This document shows, piece after piece, positions 14,936-23,732 of a DNA stretch of 42,677 nt. The notes under the pieces were generated by a model. That model was not told the DNA's origin, made no database searches, and worked only from the letters and a program-made list of their open reading frames with translations. The DNA is from Chthoniobacterales bacterium (lineage in GTDB: Bacteria; Verrucomicrobiota; Verrucomicrobiia; Chthoniobacterales; Terrimicrobiaceae): contig JACSRU010000138.1 of NCBI GenBank assembly GCA_014879575.1, positions 1 to 42,677 on the forward strand, given 5' to 3'. Position 1 is the stretch's first letter. Each line of letters opens with the position of its first letter. The position numbers and the translations under genes were made by a program.

Positions 14936-16242
14936 GCGCAGTCTGGCTCACCCTTGCGGTCGGTGTCCTGGCCGGCGCCGGTGGGCTTTTGTATTTTCAA
15001 ATTCTCCGTCCCTACCTCCGGATGCGGGAATCGCTCAGACAACTTGCCAGTCGCAATTTTCCCGGGATGCCTCTCCCCTCCGCCACAGGGCTCTTCAAGG
15101 GTCCGGCAGGGGATATTCGCCGCATTTCCGACCACCTCCGGAGCCTGGACCGGCAGATGGCGGACGAAGGATTCAGTCTCCAGGCGATTCTTTCGAGCAT
15201 GGTGGAAGGGGTTTTCATCGCCGACCGCTCCCGGAAAATCCGTCTTGTCAACAATGCGCTGCTCACCTTGCTGGGCCTGAAAGTCTCCCCGCTGAATCGC
15301 CCGGTCATCGAGGTGATTCGCCGCCATGAACTGCAGAACGCCCTCGAGTCCACCCTCGCAACGGGAACCCCGCAGGAGATTCAGATCGTCATGGAAGTTC
15401 CCGCAGCGTCAGGTGGATATGAACTCAAACATCTGAATATCCACATCAGCAGCCTGGCTCCCCATCAACAAATTCACCCAAACGCCGTGCTCGTCGTCCT
15501 TCACGATGTGACGGTTCTCAGAAAGTTGGAAGCCCGGCAGCGGGAATTGCTCAGTAACGTTTCGCACGAATTCCGGACCCCCCTCGCCATCATCAACGGT
15601 TATGTGGAGACTCTTGCGGACGGGGCTTCATCCGATCCGGCGATGCTCGAACAGGCCTTGGGCGTCATGCACAAGAATGCCCGCCGCCTGACCCTCCTCA
15701 TTGACGACCTGCTCACCCTGTCGAGTCTCGAAGAACGAACAAAGTTGCTGAGATTCCAGCCGGTCGATCTCCGGCAAATCCTCGCTGGCACGCTTGATCA
15801 TCTTGCATCGGACATTTCAGCGCATGGCACACATATCCTTCTGGACTGGCCGGAGGATGCCACTCCGGCGGAAGCTGATGCCCGGCGGATGGAGCAGGTC
15901 TTTTCCAACCTGATTGAAAATGCCCTGCGCTATGGGGCCGGGAAAAATCCGACATTGCGCATCTCCGCCGAGAGACTGGAGAACAAGATTCACATCACTT
16001 TTTCCGACAACGGGCCAGGCATCCCGCTGGGGGATCAGGCCCACATTTTTGAACGCTTCTACCGGGTCCATAAAGATCGTTCCCGCCATGCCGGCGGCAC
16101 CGGACTGGGACTGTCCATCGTCAAGACCATTGTCGAGGCGCATGGGGGCCAGATCACGGTGCAAAGTTCTCCGGGCGCAGGTGCCACCTTCTTTGTCACT
16201 CTTCCCATCAACCAAGAAACGGTTTTTTCCTCCGGGCAGTAA
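14932..16242 (+). CDS. phoR: PhoR-type sensor histidine kinase
   Basis: A 436-residue kinase with one N-terminal membrane helix (about residues 5-25), a PAS-like domain at about 80-195, and the kinase core: H-box SNVSHEFRTPL with phospho-acceptor His212, N-box NLIENALRYG (Asn330), G1 DNGPGIP (359-365), an F-box and G2 GGTGLGLS (388-395). The single short membrane anchor without a periplasmic sensor domain is the PhoR pattern. The start is TTG 14932, supported by a GGAGG 7 bp upstream (14920-14924) and by overlap with the phoB stop. It presumably phosphorylates the neighbouring PhoB-type regulator. A secreted duplicated helical protein follows after 58 bp and may be under the same control. Confidence 0.9.
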   Translation: MSAVWLTLAVGVLAGAGGLLYFQILRPYLRMRESLRQLASRNFPGMPLPSATGLFKGPAGDIRRISDHLRSLDRQMADEGFSLQAILSSMVEGVFIADRSRKIRLVNNALLTLLGLKVSPLNRPVIEVIRRHELQNALESTLATGTPQEIQIVMEVPAASGGYELKHLNIHISSLAPHQQIHPNAVLVVLHDVTVLRKLEARQRELLSNVSHEFRTPLAIINGYVETLADGASSDPAMLEQALGVMHKNARRLTLLIDDLLTLSSLEERTKLLRFQPVDLRQILAGTLDHLASDISAHGTHILLDWPEDATPAEADARRMEQVFSNLIENALRYGAGKNPTLRISAERLENKIHITFSDNGPGIPLGDQAHIFERFYRVHKDRSRHAGGTGLGLSIVKTIVEAHGGQITVQSSPGAGATFFVTLPINQETVFSSGQ

Positions 16243-16300
16243 ATTATCCTGCAACTTTTCGGAAGTCGGCGGGTTGCATCCCTGACAACTCATAATTCCC

Positions 16301-16960
16301 ATGAAACTCAGACTCCTTATTCCAATGGCTGCACTCTGCACAGGCACACTCTGGGCAGAACCCCCTCAAAAAGATGGCGAACGTCCCCCCATGCCACCTC
16401 CGGGTGGTGGGGAGGAACACCGAAGGGACAAACTCAACATGCCACCGGAGATCCGGGCCCGCTTTGAAGCCGCGCGGGAAAAGGCCATGCAGGATCCCGC
16501 CCTTCAGGAGTTGCGAAAAAAAGCGGAAGCCGCCAATGAAGAGTTCCGGAAGGCCATGCGGGAGGCCATGTCGAAAGCCGATCCGGGTCTTGCCGAGTAT
16601 GTCAAAAAGCAGATTGGCGAGAAAATGAAGGAGGGAAGGCCGGAGAAGGGACCGGGCTTCGCCAACCTCAGTGAGGAAGACCGTCAGAAGCTCATGGCCG
16701 CACGGGAAAAAGCCAAAAGCGATCCGGCGGTCACCGCTGCGGAGGAAGCGAAAAAAGCGGCCAAGTCCCCCGAAGAACGCCGCACGGCCATGGAACAATT
16801 CCACAAGGCCATGAATGCCGCGATCCTGAAGGTGGATCCTTCCTTGGCACCGATCCTCGAAAAAATGAAGGCCCAAAAAGCCGCTCCGCCTCCGCATCAA
16901 GGCCCGCCGCCGCCCCCTGGGATGCCGGGCGATCAAATGGACGGCAGGCCGGACGCATAG
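16301..16960 (+). CDS. Secreted helical protein with an internal duplication
   Basis: I do not recognise a family. The 219-residue product has a signal peptide (KLR, hydrophobic core, cleavage expected near residue 19), a proline/glycine-rich linker, and two related charged helical segments: about 50-103 and about 126-190. Each carries AAREKA (57-62 and 133-138), a DPA step and a KxDPxLA element (93-98 and 178-183). A proline-rich tail (196-208) precedes an acidic end. The layout is loosely reminiscent of Spy/CpxP-type periplasmic chaperones, but no LTxxQ motif is visible. It follows the phoR-like gene and ends just before a strong terminator, so it may be part of the regulated unit. Confidence 0.78.
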   Translation: MKLRLLIPMAALCTGTLWAEPPQKDGERPPMPPPGGGEEHRRDKLNMPPEIRARFEAAREKAMQDPALQELRKKAEAANEEFRKAMREAMSKADPGLAEYVKKQIGEKMKEGRPEKGPGFANLSEEDRQKLMAAREKAKSDPAVTAAEEAKKAAKSPEERRTAMEQFHKAMNAAILKVDPSLAPILEKMKAQKAAPPPHQGPPPPPGMPGDQMDGRPDA

Positions 16961-16983
16961 GAAATTCTGGAGATTTCCCACGG

Positions 16984-17016
16984 GGGGCATGGCGAAAAGG
17001 CCATGCCCCTTTTTTT
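16984..17016 (+). terminator. Strong intrinsic terminator
   Basis: GGGGCATGGC (16984-16993), a 6-nt GAAAAG loop, GCCATGCCCC (17000-17009), then seven T (17010-17016). It ends the phoB-phoR-secreted-protein unit. The T-run overlaps the last codon of the convergent bioF gene, so the two convergent 3' ends are packed together. Confidence 0.92.
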
Positions 17017-18211
17017 ATGGGATGCCGACCAGTGGCTTGATCGCCTGCACAAGGGTTTCGATGTCCTGCGACGAGTGGGTCGCTGACACCGTGACTCGCA
17101 GGCGGGCCCGACCACGGGCAACGGTCGGATACCGGATGGCGGGAACAAGCAATCCCAAGCCCTGCAACTGACGGCCCGCCTGCATGGCAGCGGATTCCTC
17201 TCCGATGATAATGGGGATGATCGCGCTCGTGGCCGTTGGTTGATTAAGAGAGGTCCCCAGGTGCCGGATGTTGTTCCAAAGCCGACAAAGAAGTCCTTGC
17301 CCTTCTTCCGCCGCCAAAATTTCAACAGCTTTCGCCGCCGCCGCAGCAACGGGTGCCGGGGGCGCGGTGGAGAAGATGAAACTGCGCGCCCGATTGATGA
17401 GAAACTCCCGCAGAGATTCGCATCCGGCAATGTAAGCCCCGTGCGCCCCCAATGCCTTACCGAGGGTTCCCATTTGGATTTCGATGTGGCCTTCGAGACC
17501 GGTTGCTTCCGCCAGTCCCCGGCCTCCGCGCCCAAGGACTCCCACCCCGTGCGCCTCATCCAAAAAAAGCCAGGCTCCGTGGCGATTTTTCAACTCCACC
17601 ATCTCCCGAAGAGGTGCCACATCGCCGTCCATGCTGTAAACGGACTCCGCCACAACCAGAATACGACGCCCCGCATGCGCGGAGCGGGCCCAAAGAAGGT
17701 GACTCTCCAGTTTGTCCATGTCGTTGTGTGGGAAAACCCGCAGGTGGGCTCCGCTCAACCGGGCGGCGTCCACAAGGCAGGCATGGCACAGCTTGTCGAG
17801 AATGATGACGTCTTCCCTGGTGCAGAGCGCGGGGATTGTTCCCATGGCGGCAGCGTAGCCGCTGGAAAAGCACAACGCGGACGCCATCCGCTTGAATTCC
17901 GCGAGGGCCGCCTCCAGTCGCTCGTGCGCCGTGAGGGTTCCGCAGACAAGTCGGGAGGACCCGGACCCGAACCCGCCCCGAGCTCCCTCACTCCTTGCCG
18001 CCTCAGCGAGAGCCGGATGACTGGCCAGCCCCAGATAGTCATTGGACGAAAAATTGATGAGGGCTCGTCCGCCGGTGGCAATGTGCGGCGATTGTGGGGA
18101 ATCCAACACCCGAAGCTCGCGGAAGAGACCGGCCTTTTTGATCCCGTCCAGTTCTTGATTAAGAAAATGTTCCAGTGAGCGGTGGGGACTCGACGTCTCG
18201 GGGAGGTCCAT
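17015..18211 (-). CDS. bioF: 8-amino-7-oxononanoate synthase-like PLP enzyme (BioF)
   Basis: Alpha-oxoamine synthases condense an amino acid with an acyl thioester. BioF joins alanine with pimeloyl-ACP/CoA in biotin synthesis. The 398-residue product shows NFSSNDYLGLASHP, GSGSSRLVCG, the PLP ring-stacking histidine in LDKLCHACLVDAARLSGA, DEAHGVGVLGRGGRG with its PLP-binding Asp, and the Schiff-base lysine in GTLGKALGAHG (about Lys252). The frame extends 10 codons upstream, but ATG 18211 is chosen, 5 bp after the pdxJ stop and preceded by an AAGGG. It is second after pdxJ; sharing an operon with the gene for PLP synthesis is sensible for a PLP enzyme. No other biotin gene is present, so 2-amino-3-ketobutyrate ligase or another family member cannot be ruled out. 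Confidence 0.85.
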   Translation of the reverse strand: MDLPETSSPHRSLEHFLNQELDGIKKAGLFRELRVLDSPQSPHIATGGRALINFSSNDYLGLASHPALAEAARSEGARGGFGSGSSRLVCGTLTAHERLEAALAEFKRMASALCFSSGYAAAMGTIPALCTREDVIILDKLCHACLVDAARLSGAHLRVFPHNDMDKLESHLLWARSAHAGRRILVVAESVYSMDGDVAPLREMVELKNRHGAWLFLDEAHGVGVLGRGGRGLAEATGLEGHIEIQMGTLGKALGAHGAYIAGCESLREFLINRARSFIFSTAPPAPVAAAAAKAVEILAAEEGQGLLCRLWNNIRHLGTSLNQPTATSAIIPIIIGEESAAMQAGRQLQGLGLLVPAIRYPTVARGRARLRVTVSATHSSQDIETLVQAIKPLVGIP

Positions 18212-18216
18212 GCGAA

Positions 18217-18954
18217 TCAGCCCTTGGCGATCAGGGCACACATTTCGCGCACTGCCTGCTCAAGCCCCACAACAACAGCCCGGGAGACAATCGCGTGCCC
18301 GATATTCAACTCCTCAAGACCGGGGAGTTGCAGGATTGGCGTCGTATTCCGGTAGTTGAGACCATGTCCGGCATTGACCCGAAGCCCGCGTTCTCCCGCC
18401 AGGCGGGCAGCACCCTTCAACCGCGCCAACTCGCGCTCGACATTCTCTCCAAGGGCATTCGCATAGGTGCCGGTGTGAAGCTCCACAAATTCCGCGTCCA
18501 GTTTCGCCGCCGACTCAATCTGGTCCTCATCCGGATCAATGAACAGGCTCACCCGAATCCCGCGTCCGCGCAGACGGGCAATCACCGGACGCAGGATCGT
18601 CTGGTTGCCGACGCAATCCAACCCTCCCTCGGTCGTGACCTCACGCCGGTTCTCGGGAACGAGACACACGTCGTCGGGCAGAATCTCCAAAGCAATCTGC
18701 ACAATCTCTTCCGTGACTCCCATTTCAAGATTCAGTTTTGTCGCGATTCTCTCGCGAAGCCTGAGAATGTCGCGATCCTGGATGTGCCGTCGGTCCTCCC
18801 GAAGGTGGGCGGTGATTCCCCGGGCACCGGCTTTCTCCGCCATCAGGGCGGCCACGACAGGATCCGGCTCCGCATTGTGATTTTCAAAATCCTCGCGGTA
18901 GCGCGCCTGGCGGATTGTGGCGACGTGATCAATGTTGACTCCGAGACTTGGCAT
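18217..18954 (-). CDS. pdxJ: Pyridoxine 5'-phosphate synthase
   Basis: PdxJ condenses 1-deoxyxylulose 5-phosphate with 3-amino-2-oxopropyl phosphate to make pyridoxine 5'-phosphate, the ring-closing step of the DXP-dependent vitamin B6 pathway. The 245-residue TIM-barrel protein shows [15 protein letters not shown] at the N-terminus, the [14 protein letters not shown] block, [24 protein letters not shown] and [11 protein letters not shown]. The length is typical. ATG 18954 fits the family start and overlaps the end of the upstream GT2 gene by 26 bp; in-frame starts upstream (18990, 18963) are possible. It lies between GT2 and bioF on one strand, so the three are probably co-transcribed. Confidence 0.95.
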   Translation of the reverse strand: MPSLGVNIDHVATIRQARYREDFENHNAEPDPVVAALMAEKAGARGITAHLREDRRHIQDRDILRLRERIATKLNLEMGVTEEIVQIALEILPDDVCLVPENRREVTTEGGLDCVGNQTILRPVIARLRGRGIRVSLFIDPDEDQIESAAKLDAEFVELHTGTYANALGENVERELARLKGAARLAGERGLRVNAGHGLNYRNTTPILQLPGLEELNIGHAIVSRAVVVGLEQAVREMCALIAKG

Positions 18955-19678
18955 CGAACCCATAATTGCGTCGAACACGCCGCACGGCAAGGATTGCCTC
19001 GAGGAGCGCGGTCACTCCATGCCGCAGGGGCTTGAGCTGGGATCCCGGCGCATCGGCCCACTCGACCGGCAATTCCTTGATCCGAAATCCGAGCCCCTGC
19101 GCCAGGGCCATCACCTCGACGTCAAACCCAAACCCCGTTTGCTCAACGCGGGAAAAAATCTCCCGGGCGGCTTCCCGGCGAAAGGCTTTGAACCCACATT
19201 GCGTATCCGAAAAGTGTGTCGCTCCAACCGCCCGGAGAATCCGGTTAAAAATCCGGCCGGCCACCTCGCGCGCCAGGGGCTGCCTGTGAACGATCCGGCT
19301 GTCGGGATGGCGCCGCGATCCCATGAGCACATCCGCCCCGTCCGTGAAGCGGAGGAATTCCTTCACGCACCGCAGGGGGACACTCAGATCCGCATCCATG
19401 AAAAACACCCACTCCCCCCGGGCTTTGAGCATGCCGGTCTTCACGGCGAACCCCTTGCCGTGAGCGTCCGGATTCTCCACGATCTGAAACCGCGGATCCC
19501 CCCGGATTTCCTGCCGCGCAACTTCTGCGGTCCGGTCGGTTCCAGGCTCAATGACAAGGAGGATCTCCCAGGGCTCCCCGGGAAAGATCCGCCGGATTTC
19601 CCGAAGGCTCGCGGGCAGGCGGACCTCTTCATTTTTGGCCGGAATGATAATACTGATTCGCGGGGCTTGATCCGACAT
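18929..19678 (-). CDS. GT2 glycosyltransferase, dolichyl/polyprenyl-phosphate glucosyltransferase-like
   Basis: The 249-residue product is a GT-A fold, family 2 enzyme: [14 protein letters not shown] near residues 9-22, a [10 protein letters not shown] block, the metal-binding DADLS (95-99), GSRRHPDS and [14 protein letters not shown]. The pattern is closest to Alg5-type enzymes that transfer glucose or another hexose from a nucleotide sugar to a polyprenyl phosphate on the cytoplasmic side. No C-terminal membrane helix is evident. The start at 19678 faces the start of the Agl23-like membrane protein with only about 24 bp between. A donor-synthase/GT-C partnership between the two is likely but inferred. 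The 3' end overlaps pdxJ. Confidence 0.86.
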   Translation of the reverse strand: MSDQAPRISIIIPAKNEEVRLPASLREIRRIFPGEPWEILLVIEPGTDRTAEVARQEIRGDPRFQIVENPDAHGKGFAVKTGMLKARGEWVFFMDADLSVPLRCVKEFLRFTDGADVLMGSRRHPDSRIVHRQPLAREVAGRIFNRILRAVGATHFSDTQCGFKAFRREAAREIFSRVEQTGFGFDVEVMALAQGLGFRIKELPVEWADAPGSQLKPLRHGVTALLEAILAVRRVRRNYGFDAKSRSQH

Positions 19679-19702
19679 GGGTGCTCAGACTATCCCAATC
19701 GG

Positions 19703-21256
19703 GTGCCAGCCCGTCTGTCAAAGCTCCCTTTGTTTGAAATCGCGATTTTTGGAATCGCCATTTTCCTGCGGCTTTGGCTGATCGAAATCAAGCCGGCCCA
19801 TTTCGATGAGGGTGTCAACGGATGGTTTGCCGATCAAATGACGGCCAACGGATTCTACCACTACGATCCGACGAACTACCACGGCCCGCTCCATTTTTAT
19901 GCGGTGTTTCTGAGCCAGACACTTTTCGGGCGGCATCTCTGGGCGTTGCGATTGCCGGCGGTTCTCGCAAGCCTTCTGTGCCTCTGGGCCCTTCTGAAGT
20001 TTCGGGATTTTTTCGGGGACAGAACCGCCCGCATCGCGGCCCTGGCAATGGCGGTCTCGCCGGCGTATGTGTTTTACGGACGCTATTCGATCCACGAATC
20101 CTGGCAGGTTCTCTTTTCCATCCTCCTCCTCTGGAGCCTTCTGGGACTTTGGACGGCCGGAGAACGAAGGCATTTTTTCACGGCCGTCCTTTCGATGGCG
20201 GGTTTGATTTTGACGAAGGAGACCTACGTCCTGCACGGGGGATCCTTTCTTCTCGCGGGGCTTGTCCTGTGGGGATGGCAACGCCTCGTGCCCTCGCGTC
20301 CATCCTTCCCTCTGGCGAAACAACTCTGGACACGTGACGACGGGATTCTTGCGGGAGGGGGTGCCCTGCTTCTCATCGTGTTTTTCTACTCAGGAAACTT
20401 CCTCGATTTCCGTTCCCTGAAGGGTCTCTACCAGACATTTGGCGCGTGGTTCAAAACCGGCGTCGAGGCGGCGGGCCATGCGAAAACAAACTACCAAGTC
20501 GGCCCGGGAAACTACTATTGGGTGGCGCTCATGGCCCGCTATGAATGGCCGGCTTTGGCTGGTCTGCTGGCCGGTCTCCGATACATTGCCCCATCGGATG
20601 CGCGCCTCCGCTACACGGCCATTCTGGCAGGCGGTGTGCTGCTAGCGTATTCTCTCATCCCCTACAAAACCCCCTGGTGCATCGCCTCGATCCTTTGGCC
20701 CTTCCTCCTCATCCTGGGAGGGCTGCTTGGCGAAGTGGCTGATCATTGGGGAAAAAAATTTCTTCCCGGGGTGGTGATGGCTCCCCTGCTGGCAGGCTCG
20801 CTGGTCGTTTGCTGGAGGTTGAATTTTGTCAATTACACGGAGGATTCGGAGCCCTACGTTTACGTGCAGACCTACCCGGACATTTCCCGTCTTACGGACC
20901 CCCTGTTGACCCTCGCGCAAAAGAATGCGAACAACTACCATCTGAGCGGACTGGTCCTCCTCGAAAGCTATTACCCACTCCCCTGGATGCTCGGCGACTT
21001 CACCCACATCGGATACTACAACAAGGACCAACTCCCGAAGGATTGGAACACCGAATTTCTTGTCATCGAAAAGTCCCGGGAGGCCGAGGCGGAAAAGCAT
21101 CTCACGCGGCCCTACTATAAACGCACATTCCGCCTCCGCAGCGCCCAGGAGGAATGCACCGCGTATTTTTCCGCAACGGAGTTTTCTGAGACCTTTGGTG
21201 GCATCCCGGAATTTCAACCCGCCAGGCAACCGGCAGAACCTCCCCAGGAAGAATAA
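19703..21256 (+). CDS. Agl23-like (TIGR03663-type) polytopic membrane glycosyltransferase
   Basis: About 517 residues with many membrane helices up to about 380 and a soluble C-terminal part. After the first helix come AHFDEGVNGW (acidic pair at about 35-36), YHYDPTNYHGPLHFY, and further on SPAYVFYGRYSIHES and LTKETY. This matches the GT-C/PMT-like family described as flippase activity-associated protein Agl23, known from archaeal glycosylation and sporadically in bacteria. Such enzymes take sugar from a lipid carrier on the outer face of the membrane. The start is uncertain: GTG 19703 is the first plausible start just before the conserved block, with only a weak ribosome binding site. The open frame runs far upstream antisense to GT2, but that part is not coding-like. 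The call is made from memory of the family. Confidence 0.78.
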   Translation: MPARLSKLPLFEIAIFGIAIFLRLWLIEIKPAHFDEGVNGWFADQMTANGFYHYDPTNYHGPLHFYAVFLSQTLFGRHLWALRLPAVLASLLCLWALLKFRDFFGDRTARIAALAMAVSPAYVFYGRYSIHESWQVLFSILLLWSLLGLWTAGERRHFFTAVLSMAGLILTKETYVLHGGSFLLAGLVLWGWQRLVPSRPSFPLAKQLWTRDDGILAGGGALLLIVFFYSGNFLDFRSLKGLYQTFGAWFKTGVEAAGHAKTNYQVGPGNYYWVALMARYEWPALAGLLAGLRYIAPSDARLRYTAILAGGVLLAYSLIPYKTPWCIASILWPFLLILGGLLGEVADHWGKKFLPGVVMAPLLAGSLVVCWRLNFVNYTEDSEPYVYVQTYPDISRLTDPLLTLAQKNANNYHLSGLVLLESYYPLPWMLGDFTHIGYYNKDQLPKDWNTEFLVIEKSREAEAEKHLTRPYYKRTFRLRSAQEECTAYFSATEFSETFGGIPEFQPARQPAEPPQEE

Positions 21257-21349
21257 ACGCGCGGCCCTTTCCCCTCCCGCACTCTGTCTCCTCCCAAACA
21301 AAAGTGCCGGACATCTCAACCTCCGTGCTGTAAGACACCTCGCTGAGAT

Positions 21350-23071
21350 ATGAGGACGATGGGATCCCTTCTGAGCTTTGTGGCAGCCAGCGTTTGTTCG
21401 GCCATTGTCCTGGCCTTCCCGTGCGGTGGAATCTCACCTCCCGTGGCGATAGCGGCATTCGCCATCGGTTTTGTCACGGCATTCGCTGCCTGGCGGGGAA
21501 TTCCCGCCGGGAAGGAACCCGCCGTGAATGCCTGGGATGTCCTGCTGTGGGTGGTCTTCGCCTTGGCCGCGTTGCGCGCTTTCCTCTGGATCCTTTACCC
21601 TGCCGGCGAGGAGTGGCGGGTTTTGTCTCCGAACAACCTGGGTGACATCTCCCTGCACCTCCACATGATTCGCTACCTCGCCGGCGGAGTGGACTTCTGG
21701 CCCGCAAGTCCGATCCTTGCAGGCGTTCCGTTGATTTATCCGCTCGGAATCGATCTCTTTAATGCCCTGCTTCTGTGCGTCGGCATGCCGGTCGAAAGGG
21801 GACTCATCTGGGTCGGTCTGTTGGGCGCCTTTCTCACCGGATGGTCGCTCTGGCGCTGGGGGGGAGCCTTCGCCCTTGCGGCGTTGTTATTCAACGGCGG
21901 ACTGGCGGGATTTCTCATTTTTCAGACAGGAAGCATCCAGGACTTCCAAGCGGATCTGCCTTGGAAAAATTTTTTTCTCACGATGCTTGTCACGCAACGC
22001 GGTCTCCTCCACGCGCTCCCGTCCGGACTTTTTCTCCTTTGTGTCTGGAGGGAGGATTTTTTCCGCACCGGTTCCGGAGTGCCGCGTTGGGTGGCCTTTT
22101 TGCTCTACGTGACGATGCCCATCTTTAGCGCGCATGCCTTTGTGTTTCTCAGCCTGATTCTCGCCGGTGCGTTTGTCGTAAATCCCAAAAAACGAAAAAT
22201 TCTCCTCGGTTTCGTGGCCTGCGCCATTCTCCCGGCGACAACTGCCATGTTCTTTGTCACCGGGCACTTTTCCATAGCCTCGGGTCTGCGCTGGCTGCCG
22301 GGCTGGATGCAAGGAAGCGAAATGTGGCTCGCCTACGTGCGGACCTCCGGTGCGGCCTGGCTGGAGAACAGCAAATGGTTTTTCTGGCTTTGGAATTTCG
22401 GCGTCTCGCTTCCCCTGCTTTGTCTCCTCGGCTGGAAAATTGTCAAAACCCGGGACCGGGAGGCTCTGTGCTTCGCAGGAACAGGCCTTGTGGTGTTTTT
22501 GATCTGTTGCTTCGTGAGTTTGGCTCCCTGGGAGTGGGACAACACGAAACTCTTTCTCTGGGCCTGGCTGGCCTGCGCCCCTTTTCTCTGGCAGATGCTC
22601 TCCACCCTGTCACTTCCGCTGCGTGGACTCCTTTGCCTGCTGCTCTTTTTCTCTGGCGCCGTCTCTCTGGTGGGGGGATTGGACGGCCGACACGGCTACA
22701 AACTCACCACCCGCCAGGAACTTGACACAACCGCTGCCCTCCTGAAGGACGTCCCCTTCGAGGACCGCATCGTCATTTCGCCGGATTACAATCATCCGGT
22801 GATGCTCCTCGGACGCCCGGTTTTCTGCGGCTATGCGGGACACCTCTGGAGCCACGGACTCGATTATCGCGACAAGTGGCAGCTCCTTGAAAACATTCTG
22901 AAGAAAAAACCCGGATGGCAGGAAGTCCTGAAAACCATTGATGCGCAATGGCTCTTCCTTCGCACCCCACGTCCTGTCCTCCAAGAAATCCGGCGCAATC
23001 CTCCGCCACACTCCGGCGCGAAGGCCGCCGAATCTCCCGACTACTCCCCGAGGTCCTCACCCACCATGTAG
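21350..23071 (+). CDS. Polytopic membrane protein, GT-C-like, function unknown
   Basis: About 573 residues with a dozen or so hydrophobic segments spread to about residue 440, followed by a soluble tail containing RIVISPDYNHPVMLLG and GHLWSHGLDYRDKW. It has the look of a GT-C fold membrane glycosyltransferase (large periplasmic loop after helix 1 with NLGDISLHLHMIRYL), but I do not recognise a specific family. It follows the Agl23-like gene by 93 bp with no terminator, so the two probably form an envelope glycosylation operon. ATG 21350 or 21359 may be the start. The last 31 bp overlap the tail of tsf, which is read from the opposite strand. Confidence 0.76.
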   Translation: MRTMGSLLSFVAASVCSAIVLAFPCGGISPPVAIAAFAIGFVTAFAAWRGIPAGKEPAVNAWDVLLWVVFALAALRAFLWILYPAGEEWRVLSPNNLGDISLHLHMIRYLAGGVDFWPASPILAGVPLIYPLGIDLFNALLLCVGMPVERGLIWVGLLGAFLTGWSLWRWGGAFALAALLFNGGLAGFLIFQTGSIQDFQADLPWKNFFLTMLVTQRGLLHALPSGLFLLCVWREDFFRTGSGVPRWVAFLLYVTMPIFSAHAFVFLSLILAGAFVVNPKKRKILLGFVACAILPATTAMFFVTGHFSIASGLRWLPGWMQGSEMWLAYVRTSGAAWLENSKWFFWLWNFGVSLPLLCLLGWKIVKTRDREALCFAGTGLVVFLICCFVSLAPWEWDNTKLFLWAWLACAPFLWQMLSTLSLPLRGLLCLLLFFSGAVSLVGGLDGRHGYKLTTRQELDTTAALLKDVPFEDRIVISPDYNHPVMLLGRPVFCGYAGHLWSHGLDYRDKWQLLENILKKKPGWQEVLKTIDAQWLFLRTPRPVLQEIRRNPPPHSGAKAAESPDYSPRSSPTM

Positions 23072-23643
23072 CGGGTGAATCGGCGGATGACCATGTTCTC
23101 GCCCAACTCGGCAATCTTGCTGGTCAGGAGATCCTTGATTGTCTGGTCCGGATTCTTGATGAACGGTTGATCGAGAAGGCAAATGGTGCTGAAAAACTTG
23201 TCCACCTTCCCATCCACAATTTTCTCAACGATGTTTGCGGGCTTCCCCGTCACCTGGGCGGCGCAAATCGCGCGCTCGGCAAGAATCAGTTTTTCCGGCA
23301 CTTCCTCCCGGCTCACATAGAGCGGATTGGCTGCGGCGATGTGAAGCGTCACGTCCTTGACAAAATCGCGGAAGATGTCGTTCTTCGCAACGAAGTCCGT
23401 CTCGCAATTGATTTCCACCAAGACCCCGACCTTGCCTTGAAGATGGATATACGAGGCGATGGCCCCCTCCTTGGCGGCACGGGAAGACTTCTTGCCGGCA
23501 CTGGCAATTCCCTTCTTGCGAAGGATGTCTTCCGCGGCAGCCAGATCCCCATTGGCTTCGGTGAGGGCACGCTTGCAATCCATCATCCCCGCATTGGTTT
23601 TCTCGCGGAGTTCTTTAACAACTGAGGCAGATATTTCGGACAT
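23041..23643 (-). CDS. tsf: Translation elongation factor Ts
   Basis: EF-Ts recycles EF-Tu by releasing GDP. The 200-residue product starts MSEISASVVKELREKTNAGM, with the conserved KTNAGMMDCKRAL region, the TDFVAKN signature that contacts EF-Tu, and ends MVGEDLGE. It is the short form, like that of Thermus, lacking the coiled-coil insertion of the E. coli protein. The open frame continues 25 codons upstream of ATG 23643, which is not needed. It follows rpsB after an 89-bp gap, the normal partner order, and is the last gene of the long rplA-to-tsf cluster. The 3' end overlaps a convergent membrane-protein gene by 31 bp, and no terminator is visible. Confidence 0.96.
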   Translation of the reverse strand: MSEISASVVKELREKTNAGMMDCKRALTEANGDLAAAEDILRKKGIASAGKKSSRAAKEGAIASYIHLQGKVGVLVEINCETDFVAKNDIFRDFVKDVTLHIAAANPLYVSREEVPEKLILAERAICAAQVTGKPANIVEKIVDGKVDKFFSTICLLDQPFIKNPDQTIKDLLTSKIAELGENMVIRRFTRYMVGEDLGE

Positions 23644-23732
23644 AAATATTGGGTTAAAAATGCCTGGGTATCGAATCCCGAAAAGAGGCGGCTCCCGCCC
23701 CCCTTCGGAAATTCTCAACTTCAGACTTGGTT

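Noticed and set aside
18932-19702. A long N-terminal extension of the Agl23-like protein
   Set aside because: It is antisense to the GT2 gene, which has complete motifs, and looks non-coding; the conserved protein begins at about 19703.
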